Of a stretch of DNA of 64,000 bases, positions 30,569 through 40,813 are shown piece by piece (within the stretch, counting starts at the first letter, position 1; each line of letters begins with the position of its first letter). A program made the translations under genes and the position numbers. Where the stretch lies: the NCBI GenBank assembly GCA_037974965.1, contig JBBPFI010000005.1:434001-498000 (forward strand), read 5' to 3'. Source of the DNA: Dacryopinax spathularia (taxonomy: Eukaryota > Basidiomycota > Dacrymycetes > Dacrymycetales > Dacrymycetaceae). The notes under the pieces are model-generated. The model saw only the letters and a program-made list of their open reading frames with translations. It was not told the DNA's origin and did no database searches.

Positions 30569-31467
30569 GCCGCCGTGGCTGACTCGTCAGCTGCATCTCC
30601 CGCCCGGCTTCGTGCAGCAGAGGCTTCAAACTGGAAGGAATGGAAGGAAGAGTGTATGATTACTGCAATGTGTAGAGAATGTACGGGTTGTAAAAGGAAA
30701 ATGAAATGAGCAATTGACACGTCCGCTATGCCAGAGATCCTACGGCATCAGGCCTCTTCGCGTTCAAGTCAGTGGTCAGTCACGGTTCCTGCACTTTTCG
30801 TGCGAAGCCTTCTCGCTCTCGTCCCAAAGTTTCCTGTCCCGATCCGCGTCCTCTACTGCTGAGTTAAACTCCGAATGCTGACAACAGCTGACATCGAGGG
30901 TCGCCCTCGCGATACCCGGCTCTCTTACAAGAAAGGGGCGATCGGTAAACCCAAACATTGGTCAGCTTACGAACCTCCCCCTGTTTCCTACCGCCCTTCC
31001 GCTGCAGTCCTACGACCTCAGCCAGCATGGAAAAGAAAAGAAAAGGCATTGCACCATCCAACACAAATCTTTCCAATCCCACTTCTGCGCTAGTACGTTG
31101 AGCTCAAGCAGAAAAAGGCTTCTCCAGGTTCATCCCCCAACCCCGGCGCATGGACCCTTCTCGAGCGTCATCACCCCATGTCTGTCCATCTCTGTCAGCC
31201 TGAGCCTGAGCTGAGCCAGAACGGTCCTCCCGCCCAGCTCGCTTGAATATGGCTCATCGTAGCCATACGGTATCGCCGATCATAGTCGACCAGCTCACGG
31301 CCCGCCCATGGTTGGGATTTAAATACCCCCAAGCGGGCGAGGACGAGTGCTGCCCGCCAGCCAGCGTCGCATAGCCCACTCCCTCTCTAGCTCAAGACCT
31401 CCCCTGCCTGCCCTTCCAAAGACCTCAAGACAGCAAGTCTAGGCTGTTGAAGTGAAGAACGTCCAAG
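30569..31467. promoter_or_regulatory. Intergenic region B2 / A2 with a decayed copy of the A1 promoter
   Basis: No gene is supported. The part from about 31190 matches the A1 upstream region in reverse complement, including the 15-nt block at 31269-31283 and a short relative of the A1 tandem repeat. A TATA-like ATTTAAATAC is at 31317-31326, before the A2 ATG. Confidence 0.55.
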
Positions 31468-32823
31468 ATGGCACAGAACTTCGGGATCCTCATCCACGAG
31501 CCCCACCAAAAACAGCTCGCTCCCGCCCGGCCCGTCGAGCTCTGGGTGCCAGAAGCAGGCGAGATCCGAATTCGGGTCGAGGCTGCTGCCCAAAACCCGG
31601 TGGATTGGAAACAGGTGCGTTCCGCCCTGCGCTCTCCGTGCCTGTTCTGGGACAAGGGGCAGCTGATGGGATAGATGGGATGGATGGGCCGTGGGCTGAT
31701 GTGGTTGGGCGGGGCAGATCGACAACAACTTCGGCCTCGCCTCCTTTCCTTTCATCCTTGGTGTGGACGTTGCGGGGGTGGTTGATAAGCTTGGGCCTGG
31801 GGTGACGAAGTTCAAACTCGGCGATCGAGTGCGTCATCTTCCCTCCATTCCTTTCGATGAGAGCGCTGGACGGTTGGCTGACGTTTGGGGAGGAAGGTGA
31901 CGAGCATGACCCCCCTCGCGAAACATCCCAAGTATGGAGTTTATCAGCGGTATTGTATTGCCATCGCGGACGCAACGATCCCCGTGCGTCCCTCACTTTT
32001 CTCCAACCCCACCAGCCACTGCATACCAGGGGGACTGGGGACTGAATGCGAGTGACAGATCCCAGAGGGATTCGCGTTCGACCAAGCAGCCACGACCCCC
32101 CTAGCATACTGGACGGCCTCCCTCGGCCTGTTCAGCCTCCTACAGATCCCCATCCCGCTCGACACGTCCAACCGCATCACGCCGAAAGTCCAGCAGGGCG
32201 AGACCTTATTGGTGTGGGGAGGGAGCTCGAGTGTCGGCGCTCTGGCGGTGCAGCTTGGGGTGGTGGCGGGGTTTAGGGTCGTCGCTACTGCTAGCCCGAG
32301 GAACTGGGGGTATGTGAGGGGTTTGGGGGCGGAGGAGGTGTTGGATTATCGGGATCCTGATGTACGCCTCTCTCCACTTCTTTCCAACAAAACCTAGCAG
32401 GCAGTGTGCTGATAGGCGGCGGGTGATAGATTGTCGACAAGATCCGTAAACTCGCCCCGGGCTTGCGATATGCGTACGACGCGATCAGCGAGCACGGCTC
32501 GACCGAGTCCATCCTCTCTTCCTTCTCCCCCTCCTCCTCCTAGCACGAGCTCGTAATCGTCCTAGGGTTCAAAGGCACCCCCCCTCCATCCGTCAAGACG
32601 CACCACGTCTTCGCCGCTCAGATCTACCAACCGGGCCACGAGTCGGAAAAATAGAGTCTGGCGGAGCTTTGGGGGATCTTGATGCGCGAGGAGAGGATTA
32701 GGCCGAATCCTGTTAGGCTTATGCTGCGGGGGTTGGGGAGCGTGGATGAGGGGTTGAGATGATGAGGCAGGGGAGGGTGAGTGGGGAGAAGTTGGTTTAT
32801 CGGCCGGGGGAGACGGAGCTGTG
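31468..32823 (+). pseudogene. Decayed medium-chain reductase, copy A2
   Basis: Closely related to A1, with the same intron positions and motifs MAQNFGILIHEP, AAAQNPVDWKQ, PFILGVDVAGVVDKLG and VWGGSSSVGALAVQL. The last coding exon is broken: an in-frame TAG at 32541-32543, another TAG at 32652-32654, and a one-base loss near 32754 that shifts the frame into TGA TGA at 32760-32765. A1 is intact at all these places. All the damage lies in the last third; the first five exons look undamaged. A truncated product lacking about the last 100 residues remains possible. Confidence 0.85.
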
Positions 32824-33542
32824 ATCAGCAGATGGATAAGAAAGGTAAGAATAGAGGTTGATCTGATAACCATGTCCACGGTCTATAGTCGAATGTAAAG
32901 CAAGAGTTCACTCGATGATCATAGCCTTGATGCCGATTTCTCCAGAGAGGAACAATTCCCACTCGATCATCCAAGTTCTTGGCGAGGGCCCATCATACCA
33001 CGGCCCTAACGACCAACACGCCCCAAGGCCTAAAATGCCGCATATCCGAGGCCCGATCACCGATCATTCCCGGTCCTGAGGAAAGGCTGGGCTCGACCCT
33101 GAGACAAAACGCGCCCTTCGGTTTTCCATGAACGAACGCGCGCGTTCCTCATGCGTGCCTTGCCCGTTTCTCCAGAAGACAGTTCGAGTTTCCCTTCTTC
33201 TTCTGGGGGATGGTAACAACAATATTATGTAGTTACTGTAGTTCTGCTTGGCATCACCCAAGCTTTGCAACCAGGTGATTGATAGAAGGGAAGGAAAAAC
33301 CCCGGGGCTTAGAGAGCCGTTATGGGAGAGGAGGAGCGAGACAGTACTAGTCCGTTCTTTCCGGGATCAACGTGTGAGTGTCGGGTGGGGAGGCGTCCAA
33401 AAGTGCCGGAATGGGGTGCGGCCTTACCACCCGTCAAAGCCTAACAACACGACGTATAAGACCCACAACCTTTCCCCCTCTTCCTCTTACTCCTTCGCCT
33501 CTCTTTCCTTACCCCGTAGCCCAACCGTCGGTAACAGGCAAA
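32824..33542. other. Intergenic region A2 / CFEM-like gene 1
   Basis: No coding sequence is supported. The right part is the C/T-rich leader of the first CFEM-like gene, including a GTATAAG element near 33453. Confidence 0.45.
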
Positions 33543-34622
33543 ATGCGCGTCCAACTCACTCTGTCGGCGATCCTCGCCCTCCCTCTCCTCGCCCTCGCTT
33601 CCCCCTCATCGGACGCCCTGCACCGCGCCTTCTCCCTCTCCCGCCGCGCCTCCTCCCCCGCCCTCCTCGCCCGCCAAAGCGGCATAGCAGCCTGCGCCTC
33701 CTCCTGCACATCCAGCACCGACCTCTCCGCCCTGACCTCCCTCACCGGCTGCAGCTCCACGGACATCTCCTGCGTCTGCACAAACGCCCAACAACTCTCC
33801 TCGGCCTGTCTTTCTTGCGTCCTTGGCGCTGAGAACCTCTCGACCTCGGATTTCCAGGCTGCGTGCGCGAGTGGGAGCGGAGGGGCGACGGCGAGCAGTG
33901 TGGGGTCGGCCGCGGCGGGTGGGGCGAGTAGTTTGGGTGGGGTTATTAGTACGTCTACGGCGAGCGCGGCTAGTGCGGCTAATCCTACTGCGACGGGGGC
34001 CACGGGGTGCGGGAGTCAGTGTTCGAGCGCGCAGGATCAGAATGGGATTAACGCGTTGGAGGTGCGTCCCGCGTTCATTGCTTCTGACTTCTACATTCCT
34101 TCCCTTCCCTCCCGAGTCTCTCCCCTCTCCACCTTTCCCTTGGTTGCAATTCAACCCTCTTTCCACTCTTGCCTTTATTGGTATATGCGACCCCCCGACT
34201 AACATGTTGCGTACGCATAGAGCTGCGACACATCCGACGGTCCCTGCATCTGCGCCGCAACATCCTCCCTCTCCTCAGCCTGCCTCCAATGCACATTGGA
34301 CGAAGCAGACGTGACCCTCACCTCCTGGCAAGCAGGGTGCGCGGCCGTCTCCTCTTCCCTGTCCGCCCTGGGCGGTGGGGCTAGCCAAACGGGAACTGGG
34401 AGTGTTACGCTGGGGGCGGGGGCACCTACGACGGCTAGTGGGGCTCAGAGGACTACTACGGGGACGAGCACGACGAGCAGCAGGAGCAGTGGGAGCGCGA
34501 CGGCGAGTGGGAGTGGGAGTGCCGCGAGCGCTGGTGGGAGCGCGAAGAGCGGAGCTGCGAAAGTTGCAGTTAGCGGGGGTGTACTGGGTATGGTGCTGGG
34601 GGCAATGGCGCTTCTGGCCTAA
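33543..34622 (+). CDS. Secreted, probably GPI-anchored protein with two CFEM-like 8-Cys modules (copy 1)
   Basis: Signal peptide MRVQLTLSAILALPLLALAS. Module 1 runs from CASSC through CSSTDISCVC to CLSC and a last Cys. Module 2 runs from CGSQC through CDTSDGPCIC to CLQC. Each has eight cysteines in the order C-x3-C...C-x6-C-x-C...C-x2-C...C, with an Asp three residues before the CxC, as at the haem-binding Asp of CFEM domains. A Ser/Thr/Ala/Gly-rich stalk follows, then a hydrophobic C-terminus ending VLGMVLGAMALLA, as in GPI-anchored proteins. One intron lies just before the third Cys of module 2. It is the first of three tandem paralogues. The role is presumably in the cell wall; haem binding is inference. 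Confidence 0.8.
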
Positions 34623-35647
34623 GCCGTCTAGAACAAAAAGAGCTGTCGGCCAGAGGGGGAAAGGGGAGCATGATCTGGTAGTTAGGAGAGAAGGGGGTTT
34701 TGCCTTTTTTGTTTGTTTGTTTGTCAATCTAGCTATGGACAGGGCTCGATGGCTTACTGGGCTATTATACCATTTTTTGTTTTGTTGTCTTTTATGCTTT
34801 GGACTGTGCACTTGATTTGTTCAGAGCGGGGCGGTTCCTGAACAGCGTCATTTTCTGAAAAATCTTGCCAAGTACGTTACTTACGCATCAATTCCGGAAA
34901 CGCTGCTAGGCTGAATTATCATGTCTCAGCGGGAAACAACGCGCAAAATCTATCGTATTCATCCGCCAGTCCAGTACTGGGCAGTAACATCCCATCATCG
35001 CCCCACGAACAGCTAAGAAGATAGAGGAGGGGATCGGAGAGAAAGACTGCCACTTCATGCATGCCCCGGGAAAACGGACGCCTCACAGCACCTCTCCGTC
35101 TTTGCTCAGCCTCATCACAGCAGGCACTGCTGCACGTACAAAGTGAGAAAGGCGGAAAAGAACCCGCTGACACCCACCCTTCACGCCAACGTCCAGTCAA
35201 CCCAGTCAATCAACACCCGAATCCGCCGATCATCCCGATTCGGCACCCTTCCGGCCCTTACCATGGCCATGCGCGCCAAAGTCATTCGGAAATGCGTTTG
35301 TGTGCCTTGGCGCGGCCTTAACGGGTTCTGTCATTATTCCTAAGGGTCTCTGGGAGCAGTGTCCCTTGCGGTGATGGACGGTGGATGGGGAGGGAAGGCG
35401 TCTATTTCTTCTATGGAGGTGGGGGGGTATATAGAGCGGGCTGGGGAGAGGGGAGGGGGAGGAATAGACGCTGCGAGTTGATCGTCTTTTGCTCGCTCGC
35501 CCATTCCCTCGGGGTAGGAGAACAACTCCTTCTTTGAGAGAGGCTCTTGCTGCTTTGGAGGATCTGTACGACTGGGACGCCCCCCCCCCCCCCCCCCCCC
35601 CCCTTCTCACGCTTCTGCCAAGTACCGCTCTCGATCACTCAAGAACG
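34623..35647. promoter_or_regulatory. Intergenic region with TATA box and C24 tract before CFEM-like gene 2
   Basis: No gene is supported. TATATAG lies at 35428-35434 and a run of 24 Cs at 35580-35603, 45 nt before the ATG, probably in the 5' leader. Confidence 0.55.
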
Positions 35648-36837
35648 ATGCGTCCCCCTACGTTCAAGTTCGCCCTGAGCGCACTCGCCCTCCCCCTCCT
35701 CTCCAGCGCCTACCCACGCTGGTCCACCCCCTCCGAGCTCCTCTCCCTCTCCCTCTCCCGTTCCATCCTCCCTCTCCCCGTCCCCGGGTCATTCATCCCC
35801 ATCGCCCGCTCCGCCCCCGCCCCACTCCAAATCCTCAAACACCGCCAAATCTCCTCCTGCGGCTCCTCCTCCTGCTCCTCAGCCGACGCGTGCGCCTCGT
35901 ACTGTTCTTCCACATCGGACCAAGCCGCTATAAACGCTACCAACCTGTGCGGGACGGGGGATACGGCGTGCATATGTACCGCTGCCGATCGGCTGAGCTT
36001 TCCGTGCTTGGATTGTGTGCTGCAGAGCGATGATATTTCCGAGACGACGTGGAGCGCGACTTGTGCGCCTTATGGGCCGGGTGGGACGGCTAGTGCCTCT
36101 GCCGCAGGAGGCGGAGGAGGGGGGGCAGGGACGCCGACTAGTGCGGGAGGGGGAGGGGGGAGCGTGACGGCTACGGCTACGGCGAGCGCGGCGCAGGGGA
36201 GTGGGACGGCTGGGGCGACGTGTGTGGGGCAGTGTGGGGATGCGGCGGATCAGGCGGCTCTGCAGGCTGGTGCAGTACGTCCTTCCCCTTGACCACTTCT
36301 TAACCCACCCTCCTCTCGAGCCTTTCCGACTATCGTTCTCCTCTGCAACTGTCTTCTCTCGCACATCCTTCCCAACCCTCCGCACTTTTCCCACCTGCCA
36401 TCTGTCCTCCCTACCCTGTTCCATACCGAAAGACCCCGGGCGCTGACCTTCAACTTCCTTTGTAGCACTGCTCAACAACAGACACCCCCTGCATCTGCAC
36501 AGCCTCGTTCCTCCTCTCCCCAGCCTGTTACGCCTGCACCCTCAGCGCAGCAAACCTAACCCAGGCCGAATGGGCCCAGAACTGCGTTGCAGTGACGGGG
36601 TCTGTGGGGTCTCATACGGCGGGGGGGTCTTCGACGGCGGTTTTGGGGTTGGGGGGGACGACTAGTTCGAGTTCAAGTGCGAATCCTACGACCAGCGGGA
36701 GTGGGACGACGACGACTTCGAGTAGTCCGACGCCTTCAAGGGCGAGCGGGGCGATCCATATCTCGGTCGAGCGCGGGGTTTGGGGCGCGTCGATAGGAGT
36801 CGGGCTGGTGGTGGTTGGGTTGCTCGCCCTGCTCTGA
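35648..36837 (+). CDS. Secreted, probably GPI-anchored protein with two CFEM-like 8-Cys modules (copy 2)
   Basis: Signal peptide MRPPTFKFALSALALPLLSS. Module 1: CASYC...CGTGDTACIC...CLDC...C. Module 2: CVGQC...CSTTDTPCIC...CYAC...C. Both keep the Asp before CxC. A Gly-rich linker and Ser/Thr stalk follow, then a hydrophobic tail GVGLVVVGLLALL. The intron (about 36274-36465) lies directly before the third Cys of module 2, as in copy 1, but is longer at about 190 nt. The ATG at 35648 is preferred because the signal peptide starts there. Confidence 0.8.
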
Positions 36838-37850
36838 CCCCCCGACGGCGCGCTTGATAGTCAGGATATTTACGTGCTCTTCTTAGTGCTGTTTACGCAT
36901 TTTGTTAGGATGGATTACGCTTTTTGTTGGTTGGTTGGAACATGCTGTGGACCCTTCTGCCAGCTGAACGGCGTATGTCTCTGCACTGCTACAGGTCGGA
37001 CGAGAGAACCGGCAGCGATGCATATACGGGAGGACATGGAAGGGCTGAGTACGCGAACGGACGGACCGTACAAAAGACTTTGAGGGGCGAGGAAAGCGCA
37101 GCCAAAGCGCGAGAAACACAGGAAAGATATCGATCGTCACGTGTTCCAGATTTATCGCTATCCCGATCGAGCTGCAAACATAACAAGCCCCGAAAGCCCA
37201 CACATAGCGTAGACTGCGCATCCTATATTTGGTTATCTCCCTCTCTCTCCTCTCCAAGGCCAGAACCCGCCAAAAATACGAATCCCAATCCAGCAAGAAG
37301 CGAGCCTACTTATTATGACGGCTTCTAGCTCGCCAGCCTTCCAAACCCGTTCCCACGCTCCCTTTTCCCCTGCAATCTTCACGCGCAGCAGCACAAGTGC
37401 ACGTGCATATGACGTCTGTCTTCTCGTGTCTCTCCCGATCCGATCAGTTTTGCTGGCTCGCTGCATACGCCTCGGCCTTGATCAGTATGAGTGCGGGTGA
37501 AGGGACTAGCATTTTCCTGGAGCTTGATGCAAATATTTTCAGCTCACTTGCGCTGTGCACTCGAGCGGGAAGGTTTCTCGAAAAGACTTGATTGGCGGAC
37601 TGGACAGTTGCCGACAGGGATGGAAGGGAAAGGGTGCCGATCGCCGTGTCTCCCGGTGCCGGCCTGCATCGGGTTCGGCGCGAGGCTGCATGCACTTATG
37701 CACGGACAGGCATGTTGCAGAGCTTTATTGGGTATTGGGTTAGAGTAGAGAGGGTACATAAGACCACTGCCGGTGCGGTTCTTGACGTGTCCCTCTTCAC
37801 CTCGAGTTGCCTTCGTCGAGTCGTCGTCCTAGAGTTGCAGTTTGTGGAGG
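36838..37850. other. Intergenic region between CFEM-like genes 2 and 3
   Basis: About 1 kb without a supportable gene. Open frames on both strands lack domains and splice logic. It may hold remnants of a further paralogue, but I see none of the Cys signature. Confidence 0.4.
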
Positions 37851-38526
37851 ATGCGTTCCCCCGCCTTCATCGCCCTCCTTGCCGCTACCCCTGCTGTGCT
37901 CGTCCATGCCTCGCCGTTAGTGGGAAGGCAAGAAAGCTCGGACGTCTTATACCCCGACGTCACATCCACTACATCGGGGGAAGTGTTATACCCTGGCGTT
38001 ACTAGCACTCCTTCCTCGTCAGCTGCTGCGGCCAGTGAAACGGCTACGGTGTGCGGATGGCAATGTCTTCTCCCCTCTGACAGCTCACCAGTAGCCACTC
38101 TATCCGTACGTCCCCTTCCCTCCTTCCTTGCATCCCCTTCCTGCGCGGCAGGACATACCAAGCTAACGATGAACGTAGACCTGCTCCTCCTCCAACCTCA
38201 CCTGCATCTGCCCCCCGCTCGCAAAACTCTCCCCTACATGCCTAGACTGCCACCTCACCCTGCAAGGCCTCACATACGCCCAGTACCTCTCCGACTGTGT
38301 TTACCCACTTGAGACCTCCAGTGGGAGTGGGAGCGTGAAGGCCACTGGGACGGGGAACGTGATCTTGGGGGCTAATGCAACTGCTTCTGCGAGTGGAGGG
38401 GGTTCGACACCGACGAGTTTGGCGAAGGCTTCGACTGCTTCGCCGATGAGGAATGTCGGGTGGTTGGGAGTGGACGTGGGAGTTGGTGTGGGGTTGGCCG
38501 TTCTAGCGGCAGCGGTCATGATATGA
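37851..38526 (+). CDS. Secreted, probably GPI-anchored protein with one CFEM-like 8-Cys module (copy 3)
   Basis: Signal peptide MRSPAFIALLAATPAVLVHA. A single module: CGWQC...CSSSNLTCIC...CLDC...C. The Asp of the other four modules is Asn here. The intron again lies just before the third Cys. A short Ser/Thr stalk and hydrophobic tail (GLAVLAAAVMI) follow. It is shorter than copies 1 and 2 and lacks their N-terminal module, so its module corresponds to their intron-bearing module 2. Confidence 0.78.
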
Positions 38527-38865
38527 GCTGGATTGATTGATTGACAAGGACTGGTTTTTCCCCATCTCTTCATTGGCCCATTCGTCCGTTTCTTTTCGTT
38601 TTTCATCAAGGACTCTTGGCGGGTTGGCAAAACGGACTGTCGAGGCACACATGCGTATATATGCACACAAGGACTCTCATTCTTACTTACTTATACTCCA
38701 TCGTCGGCATATAGGCGCATATAGGGTAGTCAACCATCAAAATCGATTCATCTTCAGCACTCTTACTTCGTTCTTACCGACTTCTTGATTTAGTTCACTC
38801 GCATATAGTCCGATAAGCTCGTACAGTATCCCTTCGATCGGACCAGCTTGGGAGCAGCTCATAGA
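38527..38865. other. Convergent 3' intergenic region
   Basis: Between convergent CFEM-like gene 3 and the NAXE gene. No coding sequence is seen. Confidence 0.45.
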
Positions 38866-39783
38866 TCACAGCTCTGCCGGCCGGGGAAGCTCGACGATCT
38901 GTTCCCACCCCGGATACTCGGGCAAATTGAGCTCCCACTCCTTCTCCATTTTCCTAGCTTTCACATTAGAACGTGCATGATGCTGAAAAGTTGGGGGACG
39001 ACTCACGGCGGCACGAACCTCCCCCCCAGCCAATGTCTGCCCCTATACCCCCTCACACCCTCCTTCGGCGCTGTCAAACTAATAAGCACCTCCGGCTGCA
39101 ACGCCTCGCCCAAATCCTCTCCTTCGTCGTTCTGCAGTCTTACGGGCCCTTGCTCGACATGCCACCCACTGGGTATATCCACACTCAGCATCGGAAGCTT
39201 GCTATCCCTCAAAAGGGGGAGGATGCGGGAGAAGGGCGCGCGGACGGGGCCGAGGAATGAGAATCCGAAGATCGCGTCCAGGACAACGTCGTTCTGCGAG
39301 AGGGAGGAACGGAAGTCGGATTCGGAGGCGAGGGTCGGGATGGAGAGGTTGGTGCATTGGGTGTGGAGGCGCTGCATGAGAGCGCGGTGTCAGCGCTCGC
39401 TCAACGTGCTTCCCCAACCGTAGCTGGGGCATACCTTGTAGATATCTTTATTCCCCGGCTTGGGCATATACAGTGTCGGCTTGTACCCAAAATGACCTAT
39501 CCCCGCACATCAGCCTTTCCCGCCGTTCCGAAGTCCACGCTAGGCACAGAAACGCACTCAAATGCCGCGCAGCGACCAACCCATCCCCACCCTGATTCCC
39601 CGGTCCACAGCAGACCAACACCCGTCTATACTTCGGCAGCGAGAATGATGCAGCGAGCGCTTGCGCCACTGCGAGGCCGGCGAGCTCCATCAGCTGATCG
39701 AGGGAGAATGCGCCTGCGGGGCCCATGAGGTGGGCGTCGATCTCTTGGGCGAGGGAGGCGGTGAGGAAGCGGATTTTGGACAT
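38866..39783 (-). CDS. NAD(P)H-hydrate epimerase (YjeF N-terminal domain)
   Basis: Repairs damaged (hydrated) NADH/NADPH by interconverting the R and S forms of NAD(P)HX for the dehydratase. The sequence starts [16 protein letters not shown] and contains [18 protein letters not shown], the YjeF loop [30 protein letters not shown], the catalytic-region [25 protein letters not shown], and the ending [18 protein letters not shown]. Three to four short introns keep frame. Family length (~245 residues) fits. The frame stays open upstream to an ATG at 39957, adding a basic, Ser/Leu-rich leader that looks like a mitochondrial presequence. Confidence 0.9.
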
Positions 39784-40600
39784 CTTGTGTGGGGCGAAGA
39801 ATTGGCTAGTGAGCTTGCGTAAAGGCAGCGAGAGGAGTGTAGTAGGAGGCGCGTGCTGGACTGGCTGGACTGGACCGTTACAGGACGGACCAGCGCCGAA
39901 ACCGGGCCGAAATGGGAGTGACATCATCCGTTTATGACAATCACGTGACAATACCATTGGACTCGGGGTGAGACAGGATCTCGCATTCCAGCACGGCTTT
40001 GCTACGCTTCAACATACATTGCGGACCATAACATAAGCCATTGGTTATACAATCTGGGTCTAGATCTGAAACGGTCCGTGCGTTGACCCTGCTCAGGTCC
40101 TCTCCATCCCTCTGACCTGCTTCGCGCGCTCATGGGCGGAATCCGCATGTCTGTGACCCTTTGACGCTGGAATGCAGCCCTTCGTCATGCGACAGGGAAT
40201 GATGGCGTCTGAAAGGTCCTCAGTATCAAAGTGCTGTCTCATCTCCGCGCTGTGGCGTCCGTCGTTCGGCTTCTGTGTAGATCTGAGATCAGACGTGCGA
40301 CATGACGGAAGGAGAGAGCCTACTTACAGGTGATGATGACCCGGAGGGTGTGTTTCATACCTCTCTCTTGGCATCTTCTCCTTGCAACCTCGACAACCTC
40401 CCCTCCCAGTCTGACCTAGATGACCGCGCCCTACTCCTCCGCTATCCCCTTCTCCAGCCTGCCTCCACATCATCCACTCCTTCAGCCTCTGCCTTCGCCT
40501 CCGTCCCGTTCCCCACCACCCCACCTCCTTCCACCTCCTCCCCTCCCTCCTCCGCCTCAATGCTACCACCAAACAACGCCTGCCTCTCCCCCTCCTCATA
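39784..40600. promoter_or_regulatory. Upstream region of NAXE with TGACATCA/CACGTGAC motif
   Basis: At about 39909-39948 lies TGACATCATCC followed by ATGACAATCACGTGAC, nearly the same arrangement as between A1 and B1 at 9188-9217. A plus-strand open frame at 40302-40682 is Ser/Pro-rich and lies opposite and downstream of the Cys-rich gene; I do not accept it as a gene. Confidence 0.5.
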
Positions 40601-40813
40601 CTATATCGGTCTGACAGCATACAGACACCTCCACGCTTCCTTGTCTTCCTCTGGCGGACAGCATTCCAGCCAAGGGGGATAACATTGTTCGTCGCCGCAT
40701 TGGTCGGGAGGGGAACAGCAGAGACAGCAGGGTTGGGGCTGACATTGTCGTGCACCAACCACAGCAGTGAGCGCAAGAGCGACACTTATGAGTAATAGAA
40801 GCTGGGGATGCAT
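40601..40813 (-). CDS. Small secreted cysteine-rich protein
   Basis: Seventy residues. The signal peptide MHPQLLLLISVALALTAVVG is followed by a mature part of about 50 residues with ten cysteines, including the pairs CCLCC and ECC. Such small, Cys-dense secreted proteins are common in fungi as effector-like or wall proteins. No named family is recognised. A TATATG element lies about 60 nt upstream. The frame ends at a TAG after VRPI; the sequence there (ATA|GTATGA) could also be a splice donor, so a longer product is possible. Confidence 0.55.
   Translation of the reverse strand: MHPQLLLLISVALALTAVVGARQCQPQPCCLCCSPPDQCGDEQCYPPWLECCPPEEDKEAWRCLYAVRPI

Noticed and set aside
40302-40682. Plus-strand Ser/Pro-rich frame starting MTEGESLLTG
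   Set aside because: Low complexity, no domain. It partly overlaps the Cys-rich secreted gene on the other strand, which has a real signal peptide.
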